64,000 nucleotides of DNA from an uncultured Muribaculaceae bacterium (GTDB lineage Bacteria > Bacteroidota > Bacteroidia > Bacteroidales > Muribaculaceae), in the NCBI GenBank assembly GCA_910578365.1, contig CAJTRC010000002.1, positions 1 to 64,000 on the forward strand, written 5' to 3'. The notes under the pieces are model-generated. The model did not search any database, was not told the DNA's origin, and worked only from the letters and a program-made list of their open reading frames with translations. Position 1 is the first letter of the stretch; each line of letters starts with the position of its first letter. Made by a program: the position numbers and the translations under genes. Positions 37,201 to 45,427 of the stretch are shown here, piece after piece.

Positions 37201-37926
37201 CACGCCCGGTACGAGGCCGTATAGTATAAGGGCCACTACCACACAGCTGACACCAAGGGCAATCAGCGAACCTACGGCGTTGACTTTTTTATATTTACGG
37301 TAGTAGAATACCAGACCGATGGCCGGAATACACAGCAGGTTGAGCAAGTGTACAGCTATAGAAATACCTATCACGTATGCTATAAGCAGCAGATAGCGGT
37401 CGGAGTTGGGCCTGTCGGCGCGGTTTTCCCATTTGAGTATCAGCCAGAATACCAGGGCTGTACAGAAACTGGAGAAAGCATATACCTCGCCTTCGACGGC
37501 CGAGTACCAGAAGGTGTCGCTCCAGGTGTATGCCAGAGCGCCGCAGAGGCCTCCGCCCATAATCAGGGCAAGGCGCGGCCATGATATTTCGGTGGCGTCG
37601 TCGCGCACTATAAGACGCCTTATCAGATGTGTTATAGTCCAAAACAGCAGCAATATGGTTGCGGCACTGAGCAGGGCCGACATACAGTTCACCACCACGG
37701 CGGCAGTGGCCATATTGTTACCGAAAAGAGTGATGAAAAATCGGGCAGCAAGCATAAATATGGGGTTGCCCGGCGGATGACCGATTTCAAGTTTGGCACC
37801 TTGCAGGATGAATTCGGGACAATCCCAGAAACTCGCCGTAGGCTCGATTGTGAGCAGGTAGGTCACAGCCGCCACAAGGAAGCAGAACCAACCGAGCGAG
37901 TTGTTTATAATATTGTACTTTCTCAT
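34252..37926 (-). CDS. DUF2723 multi-pass membrane protein, glycosyltransferase-like
   Basis: 1224 residues. The N-terminal half has about 12 membrane segments and opens with LTIEPTASFWDCPEFI, the acidic loop diagnostic of DUF2723; the C-terminal half is soluble (about 620-1224) with coiled-coil character near the end. DUF2723 is related to GT-C type lipid-linked sugar transferases, and the animal homologue TMEM260 is a protein O-mannosyltransferase. Start MRKYNIINN is used because the upstream 11 codons cover the promoter. Probably co-transcribed with the deacetylase (three-base gap). Confidence 0.85.
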   Translation of the reverse strand: MRKYNIINNSLGWFCFLVAAVTYLLTIEPTASFWDCPEFILQGAKLEIGHPPGNPIFMLAARFFITLFGNNMATAAVVVNCMSALLSAATILLLFWTITHLIRRLIVRDDATEISWPRLALIMGGGLCGALAYTWSDTFWYSAVEGEVYAFSSFCTALVFWLILKWENRADRPNSDRYLLLIAYVIGISIAVHLLNLLCIPAIGLVFYYRKYKKVNAVGSLIALGVSCVVVALILYGLVPGVMKMSQFVERMFVNGFGASYNLGVLVYAIALVAVLVWSMVSFDRQRSTRAMKWSFFLGVLLSGIFLIGHGAVLPCLLTAALGVWLMFFCHKVPVRILNLIVTSILVIFIGYSSYALLLIRSNANTPMNQNAPDNVFTLASYLNREQYGESPLFYGPTVIDELYTERYQDDSGAVHELMYFDDKGYILTKEEMDGNGVYPLLYGDDGYPVNDSEPRYVKKTKLSSDESDEYVEVPGDPHYVYFPASKVLFPRMHNAGSNRGYRSWSEMPSKKVPQEVFRQFAVDELSMDDGHGGKIYAAPLDMVRPVLEHEGITEMVDRSATPGIYPYFDMIKSDYQYNLRYFLNYQLNHMYWRYFMWNFAGRQNDIPGNGEPQYGNWISGIPFIDNARLGDQSLLPAEYGSGNKGHNVFYMLPLVLGIIGLLWQSLYRHRADAERGIQQFWVVFFLFFMTGIAIVLYLNQTPGQPRERDYAFAGSFYAFAIWIGMAVPALGVILGDFMRKLKKQKSDTEESGDSLHWAWVLPAVLIGLLVPLQMVSQTWDDHDRSGRYTARDFGMNYLSSIDDNAVIFTYGDNDTFPLWYAQEVEGYRTDVKVVNLSYYTSEWYVNSLRMPHHGSMPIDIMAQPRNLAYRSLMIRPAEQKEAKTERVDAVTAFTDYYSQDPETAVWRYPNFYIASDSAGAVKAFDMAPGSVNYELGFRPVDLQHNFNTGASRYQNGALMMDLVATNAAKGWPRPLYFAVTVPEGERSGFSRYVYSTGMADQITPFDQAAVSPTVEKAYANIVEKYRWGGLDAPDADRLYLDETVRRMVISTRETLLQTALDLSLTGSLPASAQAREYARKHGLTVPETRNDMARYMLQLLEEKLPVKAQLRAGAHAVREIQIYLDLYAATGNKADLQAARSIIDQELPRYKRINQYAESLGSDRYRKAGRDLEYDVQVYHSLQRQADQIKEYEEGKKPEITPDYAQQLKQMALEEGSVKDSIL

Positions 37927-37946
37927 CTTGGAATTTGAATAATTGA

Positions 37947-37954
37947 CAAAGTTA
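37947..37954 (-). promoter_or_regulatory. Likely -7 element of the DUF2723 operon
   Basis: TAACTTTG on the minus strand, 21 bases before the chosen ATG; no TTTG at -33. Confidence 0.45.
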
Positions 37955-38062
37955 GTCATAATACCCGTAATTACTGTGTTTTTAAATAAATTTAAATATT
38001 CGGCAAGTGCATTGACAGGGACAAAACTGCTGTCGGCTCTGCCTGTCGAAACAAAACGGCTA

Positions 38063-38383
38063 AGAGGGCGTTTAATAATAAATGTTAAATTCCCGGTGGC
38101 GTATCTTTTAGCTAAATTGCTATAAATGAAGGAGGAGCGTAGCGAGCTACGTGACTGATGAATTTTAGCAATTCAGCAAAAGAGACGCCAAGGCGGGGGT
38201 AACTTTAAAAATTCATTAATTCAAAAAATAATGTTGATACAGAAATTACCATTCCACTCGCAAATCACGGGCGCCTTTAGCTCTTCATTTCAGTCACATA
38301 GCTCGCTATGCTCCTTCAATTCAGAGCAAAATTCGCCACGCGATTTTCGGCCGGGAATTAACATTTATTATTAAACACCCTCT
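38063..38383. mobile_element. 321-bp inverted-repeat element A (MITE-like, non-coding)
   Basis: The ends are imperfect inverted repeats of about 33 bases: AGAGGGCGTTTAATAATAAA on the left and AGAGGGTGTTTAATAATAAA read inward from the right. Each half holds a short palindrome, GGAGCGTAGCGAGCTACGTGAC shortened to its core GTAGCGAGCTAC (left) and its counterpart with ATAGCGAGCTAT (right). No reading frame is supported inside. It fills most of the ~500-base gene-free stretch between the DUF2723 gene and the aquaporin remnant; the rest of that gap shows nothing I can name. Same length and related ends as element B at 43.8 kb. Confidence 0.7.
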
Positions 38384-38425
38384 AAATCTACGTTATATAT
38401 AGAAACATGTTTTAAACGTTTATTT

Positions 38426-38652
38426 ATGAAGAAATTATTAGCTGAGGGCATCGGTACAATGTTTCTGGTGATTCTCGCCTGCGGCAGCGCGGTTTTGGCC
38501 GGCCCTAAAATCGGAGTTCTTGGTGTCGGCCTGTGTTTTGGCCTGGTGCTTCTGTGTCTTTGCTATGCCATAGGCGGCACATCAGGCTGTCACGTCAACC
38601 CGGCGGTCTGGCATGGCGCGCCCTGGCCCCGTCGAAAGCCTCGATTGAATAA
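38426..38652 (+). pseudogene. Aquaporin (AqpZ-like) gene with a large internal deletion
   Basis: The first 61 codons are a good aquaporin start: MKKLLAEGIGTMFLVILACG, then the first half-helix motif NPA in GCHVNPAV. Right after it the frame breaks. In another frame the sequence continues LAWRALAPSKASIE and a stop, which reads like an aquaporin C-terminus, followed by an intact terminator. I infer loss of roughly the middle two thirds, including the second NPA motif. The junction lies near 38600-38610. A water channel cannot be made. Confidence 0.7.
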
Positions 38653-38681
38653 TGTCGCCTTACGGGCACATACGCCATTAT

Positions 38682-38719
38682 GCCCGGATTTGCAAATGCA
38701 AATTCCGGGGTGTTTTTTT
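38682..38719 (+). terminator. Intrinsic terminator after the aquaporin remnant
   Basis: A 12-bp stem (CCCGGATTTGCA against TGCAAATTCCGGG, one bulged T) is followed by TGTTTTTTT. Confidence 0.85.
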
Positions 38720-38833
38720 GCCTAATCACATAAATTTATATAAAAAACGATTTGTTGTTGCAAATTATTGACAGATTTTCACTAACTTTACACTCTAAAA
38801 ACTACGTCAAGGAAGCCCAAAGGTCAAAACGCT

Positions 38834-39742
38834 ATGAATCAGGAAATTTATCACATACCGGCACTGCTGCCGCAAACCATCGAGGCATTGGCAATAAAGC
38901 CCGGCGGCCACTATGTCGACGCCACTTATGGCGGAGGTGGCCACTCACGTGCTATTCTCGAGGCCCTGCAGGGCAGCGGACAGCTGTATTCGTTCGACCA
39001 GGACAGCGACGCGCTCGACCGCGCCACACCCCGGACTGCCCTTACGCTTATCCATGGCAATTTCCGCTTTCTAAGCAACTTCCTGCGCTACTACAAGGCA
39101 CTGCCGGTCGACGGCATCCTGGCCGACCTGGGCGTATCGTTCCACCACTTCGACGACGGCGACCGCGGTTTCTCGTTCCGCAGCGACGGTCCTCTCGATA
39201 TGCGCATGAACCGTAGCGCACGCCTCACCGCAGCCACCGTGCTCAACAGCTACACCCCCGAGCGCCTGGCCGACCTGCTGTACCTCTACGGCGAACTGCG
39301 ACAGTCGCGCCGCCTGGCAGCAGCCATAGTCAAGGCCCGCGAGGCAGCCCCGTTGCAAACCATATCGCAGCTGCTCGACACTGTGCGCCCCTTGGTGAAC
39401 CCCCGACAGGAAAAGAAAGAACTGGCCCAGATATTCCAGGCTCTGCGCATCGAAGTCAACGGCGAACTATCGGCCCTGAGCAGCTTTCTGGAGCAGGCCC
39501 GCGACTCCCTGCGCCCCGGCGGACGCCTGGCTATAATAACCTATCACTCGCTCGAAGACCGGCTGGTAAAAAACTTTATCAAATGCGGCAACATCGAGGG
39601 GCGCCAGGACAAAGACTTCTTCGGTCGCGTGAATGCTCCGTTGCGAGCCGTAAATAGTAAACCAATCGTGCCCGACGCCGAAGAGATTGAGCGCAACCCG
39701 CGCAGCCGAAGCGCAAAACTGCGGGTGGCCGAAAAACTGTAA
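38834..39742 (+). CDS. rsmH: 16S rRNA (cytosine-1402-N4)-methyltransferase
   Basis: 302 residues, MraW/RsmH family. SAM-binding loop VDATYGGGGHSRAIL near residues 30-44, and the motif GRLAIITYHSLEDRLVK with the catalytic-region SLEDR. First gene of the dcw cluster. The usual upstream partner mraZ is not seen. Upstream, TAACTTTA (38783-38790) is only a weak promoter match. Confidence 0.96.
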   Translation: MNQEIYHIPALLPQTIEALAIKPGGHYVDATYGGGGHSRAILEALQGSGQLYSFDQDSDALDRATPRTALTLIHGNFRFLSNFLRYYKALPVDGILADLGVSFHHFDDGDRGFSFRSDGPLDMRMNRSARLTAATVLNSYTPERLADLLYLYGELRQSRRLAAAIVKAREAAPLQTISQLLDTVRPLVNPRQEKKELAQIFQALRIEVNGELSALSSFLEQARDSLRPGGRLAIITYHSLEDRLVKNFIKCGNIEGRQDKDFFGRVNAPLRAVNSKPIVPDAEEIERNPRSRSAKLRVAEKL

Positions 39743-39776
39743 ATTTAAACCTTTCAGTCCATCACAGAAAAAAACG

Positions 39777-40145
39777 ATGACTAAACGACTCAGCAAATTC
39801 ACACAACAAGGCGGACAACAACTCAGCAAGGCCACCGAGCGAATTGCTCACGGCAGTCTTGTGTCGAGCCACTTCTTCCGCCGCTACATGGTACAGACTG
39901 TGCTGATTCTGGCACTGCTGATGATTTACATAGCCAACCGGTACGACTGTGTCACCGGCATGGAAACCATAACCAAGCTGCGCACCAAAAATCAGGTGGT
40001 GCGCACTCAGCTGCAGCGTGAACGCTCCATCTACATGACCTCGGTGCGCGAATCGGCAATCCAGCACAAAGCCGACTCGCTCGGCCTTGGCCTGGCAGTA
40101 CAGCAACAGCCTCCGTTCAAACTCTCTTATACCCCGGCAGAATGA
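39777..40145 (+). CDS. ftsL: FtsL-like division protein
   Basis: 122 residues: cytoplasmic N-terminus (about 1-38), one membrane segment (about 39-57, VQTVLILALLMIYIANRY), a short coiled coil (about 60-95) and a tail. Assigned to FtsL from layout and position between rsmH and ftsI; the sequence itself is poorly conserved. The start MTKRLSKFTQ avoids a longer frame that overlaps rsmH. Stop overlaps the ftsI ATG. Confidence 0.82.
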   Translation: MTKRLSKFTQQGGQQLSKATERIAHGSLVSSHFFRRYMVQTVLILALLMIYIANRYDCVTGMETITKLRTKNQVVRTQLQRERSIYMTSVRESAIQHKADSLGLGLAVQQQPPFKLSYTPAE

Positions 40146-42334
40146 CTACCAGCAGACGACGCCCCGACAACAACAGAAAAGCAGTATCAGCCCAGAGCCG
40201 CCGCAGCCACATTCTGGGCCGACTGGCCATGCTGTCGCTGGCCATTGTGTTCGTAGCAGGCACAATTGTGTTCATGCTGTTCAACACCACTGTCATAAAC
40301 GCCGGGGCATGGAACGCCAAAGCCGAGGCCACACTCAACGACACAATTGCCATAAAACCGAAACGAGGCGATATACTCGCATGCGACGGCAGCATCCTGG
40401 CCACCAACCTCAACTACTACAACGTGCGCATGGACTTCCGAGCCGACCGCTTCATGATTGAGGCATACAGCAACGCCATAGACTCGCTGGCCGACTCGCT
40501 CAGCCGCTACTTTCCGGTGCGTACTCGCGAGCAGTGGAAAACCAAACTCGAATATCCTCTGACCCTGACCCGCTCGAAACGCTCGCGCAGCTACCTGCTG
40601 CTGCGCCAGATTCCGTTCGACCAGGTTGAGCGCATACGCAACTTCCCATTCTTCAAGCGTAGCCGCAACCCCAACAAAACCGGACTCACCGCCGAGCCGG
40701 TGCTGGTGCGCCGATACCCATACGGCGAAATGGCCAAACTGAGCATAGGCCGCGTAGGCGAGGTGAAAGGCGGCGAAAAGCACGGCATTTCGGGCCTGGA
40801 GAGGGCTCTCGACTCGCTGCTGTACGGCAAACCCGGCAAAGCCACCAAGGTGATGTTCACCAACCGGGTGGCGCCCTGGACCGTAGAGCCGCAGCAGGAC
40901 GGATACACCATACTGACCACTATCGACATTACCATGCAGGACATAATGGAGCATGAACTCGAAGAAATCCTGCGCGAAACCAATGCCGAATGGGGCACCG
41001 CCATACTGATGGAAGTGGCCACCGGCGACATCAAGGCCATATCCAACCTCGAACGCGACACAATACCCGGCACCGGACGCTACATCGAGGCAATGAACCG
41101 CGCCGTACAGGCCTACGAGCCGGGCTCGGTACTCAAGGCCGTGAGCATGGTGATTGCCCTGGAGGACGGCTTTGCCAACCTCAACCAGAGCTTTACCACC
41201 GAACACGGCGGATATATGATTTCAAACTACCGTGTCCGCGACACCCACTTCTCGCCCACAAGCACCCTGAGCCTGATGGAGATAATACCCTACTCGTCGA
41301 ACATCAGCTTTGCCAAACTCATGGTGCCGCAGTTCCGCAGCGACCTCAACAGCTACCGCGAGCGGGTTCGCAAGCTGGGCCTTATGGAGCGCTGGGGCAC
41401 AGGCATAGCCGGCGAACGCCCGGCCTGGTTCCCCACCCTTGACCCCAAAGCCGGCGGCCTGGTGACTCTGGCCCAGCAGGCATTCGGCTACGGCTGCATG
41501 GTGCCCCCGCTGTACACCTGCGCCTTATATAACGCCATCGCCAACGACGGCAAATTTGTGAAGCCACGCCTGATGCAGGCTCTGCGTATGGCCGACGGTA
41601 CCGACTCGCTGCTGAAAGTGAGCTACGTGCGCGACAGCATCTGCTCGCCGGCCAATGCCCGAATAATACGTGAGATGCTCTACGGCGTAGTGAACCTGAA
41701 GCCGGGCGGAACAGCCTGGCGCCTCAAAGGCAAGGACGACCCATTTAACTTCGCCGGCAAGACCGGCACTGCGAAGATTGCCCGCGAACGCGACCCGCGC
41801 CATCCCGAGATTCCGGTGGCCCCGGGGTACATACAAGGAGCCTACCGATTGTCGTTCTGCGGCTTCTTCCCCTACGAGAAGCCCAAATACACCCTCATGG
41901 TACTGGTGTCGCATCCAAAGCCCGGCTACGGCCCATGGAGCACCAGCGGACGTGTGTTCAAGAACATTGCCATGAAGATGTACTCTCGCGGCATGTTCGG
42001 AAATCCGTCGGACTTCCACGACAACGCGCCGGCCGAACCTTCGCCGGCCAACCTGTATGCTTTCGACGACGCCACTACAGGCGCCTCCGTGATACAGAAC
42101 TATGCCCCCGCAGCCAAAATCAGCCGCACCCCCGGCAAAACTGTGCGCGGCACCGTGCCCGACGTAGAGCACCTGGGGCTGCGCCAGGCCCTGGTAAAAC
42201 TGGAGAAGGCCGGCTACAACGTGGCTTTCAACGGCCAGGGGTCAGTAGTATCACAGACTCCGGCAGCCGGCTCTCCCGCCCCGAAAGGCTCCAAAGTAAC
42301 GCTTACTCTCAGCCAGAAAGCTCCTGGCCGATAA
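40142..42334 (+). CDS. ftsI: Division transpeptidase FtsI (PBP3) with a PASTA domain
   Basis: Class B penicillin-binding protein for septal peptidoglycan, 730 residues. Membrane anchor about residues 25-47, pedestal domain, transpeptidase domain with SVLK (Ser329), SSN motif in YSSNISF, and KTG (Lys540 in AGKTGTAK). One PASTA domain at the C-terminus (about 665-725, PDVEHLGLRQALVKLEKAGY). Coupled to ftsL by ATGA overlap. Confidence 0.95.
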   Translation: MTTSRRRPDNNRKAVSAQSRRSHILGRLAMLSLAIVFVAGTIVFMLFNTTVINAGAWNAKAEATLNDTIAIKPKRGDILACDGSILATNLNYYNVRMDFRADRFMIEAYSNAIDSLADSLSRYFPVRTREQWKTKLEYPLTLTRSKRSRSYLLLRQIPFDQVERIRNFPFFKRSRNPNKTGLTAEPVLVRRYPYGEMAKLSIGRVGEVKGGEKHGISGLERALDSLLYGKPGKATKVMFTNRVAPWTVEPQQDGYTILTTIDITMQDIMEHELEEILRETNAEWGTAILMEVATGDIKAISNLERDTIPGTGRYIEAMNRAVQAYEPGSVLKAVSMVIALEDGFANLNQSFTTEHGGYMISNYRVRDTHFSPTSTLSLMEIIPYSSNISFAKLMVPQFRSDLNSYRERVRKLGLMERWGTGIAGERPAWFPTLDPKAGGLVTLAQQAFGYGCMVPPLYTCALYNAIANDGKFVKPRLMQALRMADGTDSLLKVSYVRDSICSPANARIIREMLYGVVNLKPGGTAWRLKGKDDPFNFAGKTGTAKIARERDPRHPEIPVAPGYIQGAYRLSFCGFFPYEKPKYTLMVLVSHPKPGYGPWSTSGRVFKNIAMKMYSRGMFGNPSDFHDNAPAEPSPANLYAFDDATTGASVIQNYAPAAKISRTPGKTVRGTVPDVEHLGLRQALVKLEKAGYNVAFNGQGSVVSQTPAAGSPAPKGSKVTLTLSQKAPGR

Positions 42335-42356
42335 AAACATATTCATAACCAGCAAA

Positions 42357-43838
42357 ATGACCGAAGCATCACAAAATCTGCACGCTCTGCTCAAAGCAAT
42401 CACCCCGGTAGAAATTGCCGGACCGCAGAACACCGATATAAGCCTGCTTACCGCCGATTCACGACTGGCAGCGCCGGGCACTATGTTCGTGGCCGTCCGC
42501 GGTGTAAACGTCGACGGACACCGCTTCATACCCGCGGCAGTGGCCGCAGGCGCCTCTGCCATAGTCTGCGAGGAATTCCCCGGCGAAATGCCCCGGAATG
42601 TCTGCTTTATCCGCGTGGCCGACTCGGCCCACGCTCTGGGCTGCCTGGCCTCGCAATGGTACGGCAACCCCAGCCGGAAGCTCACCCTGGTGGGCGTGAC
42701 CGGCACCAACGGCAAAACCACCATTGCGACTCTGCTTTATGAAATGGCTCGCATGAGCGGCTGCAAAGCCGGACTGCTGTCAACCGTAAGCAACATAGTC
42801 GATACCACCGTGTACGAGGCCGTGCAGACCACTCCCGACCCTCTGACCATACACCGTCTGCTGCACAATATGGTGGAGGCCGGCTGCACCTTCGCTGCAA
42901 TGGAAGTAAGCAGCCATGCCGCACAGCAACGCCGAATTGCCGGTCTGCACTTCAAAGGCGGCATATTCACCAATCTCACCCGCGACCATCTCGACTATCA
43001 CAAAACCTTCGACGCATACCTCAAGGCTAAAAAGAGCTTCTTCGACGGCCTTGGCGACGACGCTTTCGCACTGGTGAACCTCGACGACAGCCACGGCACA
43101 GTGATGCTCCAGAACACCTGCGCCAGCAAAGCCGGCTACTCGATACAGCGCGATGCCGACTTCACCGCCCGCCCGCTGGAGGACCGCCTCGACGGCATGC
43201 TGCTGGAAATCGACGGCACCGAAGTGGAAACCATGTTTACTGGCCGTTTCAATGCCGGCAACCTGCTGGCCGTGTACGGAGCATGGCGCCTGCTGGGCCA
43301 CGATAAGGATAGCACCTTACTGAACATGAGCCGTCTGCGCCCGGTGGCAGGCCGCTTCCAGACAGTGACCAACCCCGACCGCACCATCACCGGCGTGGTT
43401 GACTACGCCCACACCCCCGACGCGCTGATAAACGTACTCGACACTCTCCGCGAGGTATGCGGCTGCAAACGACACATTATTACCGTGTGCGGAGCCGGAG
43501 GCAACCGCGACCACGGCAAACGCCCCCTGATGGCCGAAGCTGCCGCACGACGCAGCGACCGCCTGATACTGACCTCCGACAATCCACGCAATGAAAACCC
43601 CGAGGCTATACTGGCCGACATGCGCGCCGGACTCGATGCCGACCAGGCTGCCCGCACCTTGAGCATATGCAACCGCCGCGAGGCAATACGCACCGCAGTG
43701 GCCCTGGCTCAGCCCGGCGATGTGATATTGGTGGCAGGCAAAGGCCACGAGGACTACCAGATAATAGGCGACAAGAAACACCACTTCAGCGACCTGGAAG
43801 AACTGCAGGCCGCATTTAAGAGCTTGTTTAATAACTAA
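42357..43838 (+). CDS. murE: UDP-MurNAc-tripeptide synthetase
   Basis: Adds the third amino acid of the stem peptide; 493 residues. ATP loop GVTGTNGKTT (about 112-121), carbamylated-Lys region and the ligand-binding motif DNPRNENPE (about 406-414), the DNPR sequence that favours meso-diaminopimelate over lysine. The last codons (KSLFNN and stop) lie inside the left end of element B, so the native C-terminus may have been replaced. Confidence 0.95.
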   Translation: MTEASQNLHALLKAITPVEIAGPQNTDISLLTADSRLAAPGTMFVAVRGVNVDGHRFIPAAVAAGASAIVCEEFPGEMPRNVCFIRVADSAHALGCLASQWYGNPSRKLTLVGVTGTNGKTTIATLLYEMARMSGCKAGLLSTVSNIVDTTVYEAVQTTPDPLTIHRLLHNMVEAGCTFAAMEVSSHAAQQRRIAGLHFKGGIFTNLTRDHLDYHKTFDAYLKAKKSFFDGLGDDAFALVNLDDSHGTVMLQNTCASKAGYSIQRDADFTARPLEDRLDGMLLEIDGTEVETMFTGRFNAGNLLAVYGAWRLLGHDKDSTLLNMSRLRPVAGRFQTVTNPDRTITGVVDYAHTPDALINVLDTLREVCGCKRHIITVCGAGGNRDHGKRPLMAEAAARRSDRLILTSDNPRNENPEAILADMRAGLDADQAARTLSICNRREAIRTAVALAQPGDVILVAGKGHEDYQIIGDKKHHFSDLEELQAAFKSLFNN

Positions 43839-44139
43839 TGTTAACGTCGGGGTTGCATATTTTGAGATGGATTTCAGCCTGCGGACGAGGGAGCGTACTT
43901 GCAGTACGTGACCTCGACAAAGGATGAAATACGCTCAAAAGATGCAAAACCAAAGCTAACTTAAAAATTATATTCTATGAGTTTAAAATATTCAAAAAAT
44001 TACCGGGCGTCGGCCACTCTTTGGCGCTTTTGCGATTGCTCTTCGGTCGAGTGGCTACGGCCACACTCCCTCATCTCAATCTCAAAATCACTCAAAGATT
44101 GACCGCCCCGGCGATAACATTAGTTTTTAAACAAGCTCT
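43819..44139. mobile_element. 321-bp inverted-repeat element B (MITE-like, non-coding)
   Basis: The left end AGAGCTTGTTTAATAACTAA and the right end read inward AGAGCTTGTTTAAAAACTAA form terminal inverted repeats of about 27 bases. Each half has a short palindrome (GTACTTGCAGTAC at 43894-43906; GTGGCTACGGCCAC at 44051-44064). It is exactly as long as element A, and the ends share AGAG-N3-GTTTAATAA-N-TAATGTTA. It fills the 336-base gap between murE and mraY and holds no frame. Because it lies in the dcw transcript, its RNA would fold into a long hairpin. Confidence 0.7.
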
Positions 44140-44174
44140 AACATTTAACATTCAACATTTAACATTGAATATAA

Positions 44175-45425
44175 ATGCTTTATTCACTGTTTGAATATCT
44201 AAGGGAATATCAGCTGCCCGGGTGGCGACTGATGGAATACATTACATTCCGCAGCGGTGCGGCATTTGTGCTGGCCATGCTCATGGCCATATTCGTGGGC
44301 CGCAGCATAATACACCGCCTGCAGAAAATGCAGATTGGCGAAATTGTGCGAAATCTCGACCTCGAAGGACAGGAGAAGAAAAAAGGCACACCCACCATGG
44401 GCGGCATTATCATTATCCTGGCCATAATAGTGCCCTGCCTGCTGCTGGGCAAGCTCAACAACATTTACATGATTCTGATGCTGGTAAGCACGCTCTGGCT
44501 CGGAACCATTGGCTTTCTCGACGACTACCGCAAGTTCAAGTACCGCAACAAGGACGGCCTCAAGGGCAAGTACAAAATTGTGGGCCAGCTGGGCATAGCC
44601 CTGATTGTGGCCTGCACCATGTACGCCTCGCCCGACATGACCATAGTGGAAAACCAGGAGATTGTCAACTCCAGCACACATAAGGTCGAAGATGTCGTGT
44701 ACAGCGGCAACGACACCAAAGACCCCCAGACTACCCTGCCCTTTATAAAAAACAACAACTTCAACTACCAGTCGCTCACCGGCTGGATGGGTAAGTATGC
44801 CGAACCGGCCGCATGGGTGGTGTTCTTCATTTTCGTAATGTTCTTTGTTACCGCTACCAGCAATGGCGCCAACCTCAACGACGGCCTCGACGGCATCTGC
44901 GCCGGTCTGTCGGCCATAATCGGCGTGGCCCTGCTGCTGATGGCATATCTGGGCTCGAACATCATATACTCGTCGTACCTTAATATAATGTATGTGCCGG
45001 GCAGCGAGGAACTGGTGGTGTATATGGCTGCGTTCATAGGTGCACTGGTGGGTTTTCTGTGGTACAACGCCTACCCGGCGCAGGTGTTTATGGGCGATAC
45101 CGGCTCGCTGACCCTGGGCGGCATCATAGCCGTGTTCGCCATACTCATCCATAAGGAACTGTTGCTGCCCATACTATGCGCGCTGTTCTATATCGAAGAC
45201 CTGTCGGTACTGCTTCAGGTAGCCTATTTCAAGGCCACCGGCGGCAAACGCATATTCAAGATGGCGCCTCTGCACCATCATTTTCAGAAACCCGGCGACG
45301 GCTCGTTCCAGGCTATGATTCAACGACCTATAGCGCCTATACCAGAGTCGAAAATCACACTCCGCTTCTGGATTATCGGCATTATTCTGGCCGCCATTAC
45401 ATTTGTAACTCTTAAGATTCGATAA
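44175..45425 (+). CDS. mraY: Phospho-MurNAc-pentapeptide transferase
   Basis: Makes lipid I at the inner membrane; 416 residues, ten membrane segments. Conserved KKGTPTMGG near residue 70, DDYRKF (about 117), NLNDGLDG, and the C-terminal HHHFQ motif are present. The loop around residues 155-200 is longer than in Escherichia coli, as is usual for Bacteroidetes. The leader repeats AACATTTAACATT. Confidence 0.97.
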   Translation: MLYSLFEYLREYQLPGWRLMEYITFRSGAAFVLAMLMAIFVGRSIIHRLQKMQIGEIVRNLDLEGQEKKKGTPTMGGIIIILAIIVPCLLLGKLNNIYMILMLVSTLWLGTIGFLDDYRKFKYRNKDGLKGKYKIVGQLGIALIVACTMYASPDMTIVENQEIVNSSTHKVEDVVYSGNDTKDPQTTLPFIKNNNFNYQSLTGWMGKYAEPAAWVVFFIFVMFFVTATSNGANLNDGLDGICAGLSAIIGVALLLMAYLGSNIIYSSYLNIMYVPGSEELVVYMAAFIGALVGFLWYNAYPAQVFMGDTGSLTLGGIIAVFAILIHKELLLPILCALFYIEDLSVLLQVAYFKATGGKRIFKMAPLHHHFQKPGDGSFQAMIQRPIAPIPESKITLRFWIIGIILAAITFVTLKIR

Positions 45426-45427
45426 CG

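Noticed and set aside
38141..38152. Palindromes in elements A and B as repressor operators
   Set aside because: They recur symmetrically in both halves of each element and belong to its structure; no promoter is next to them.
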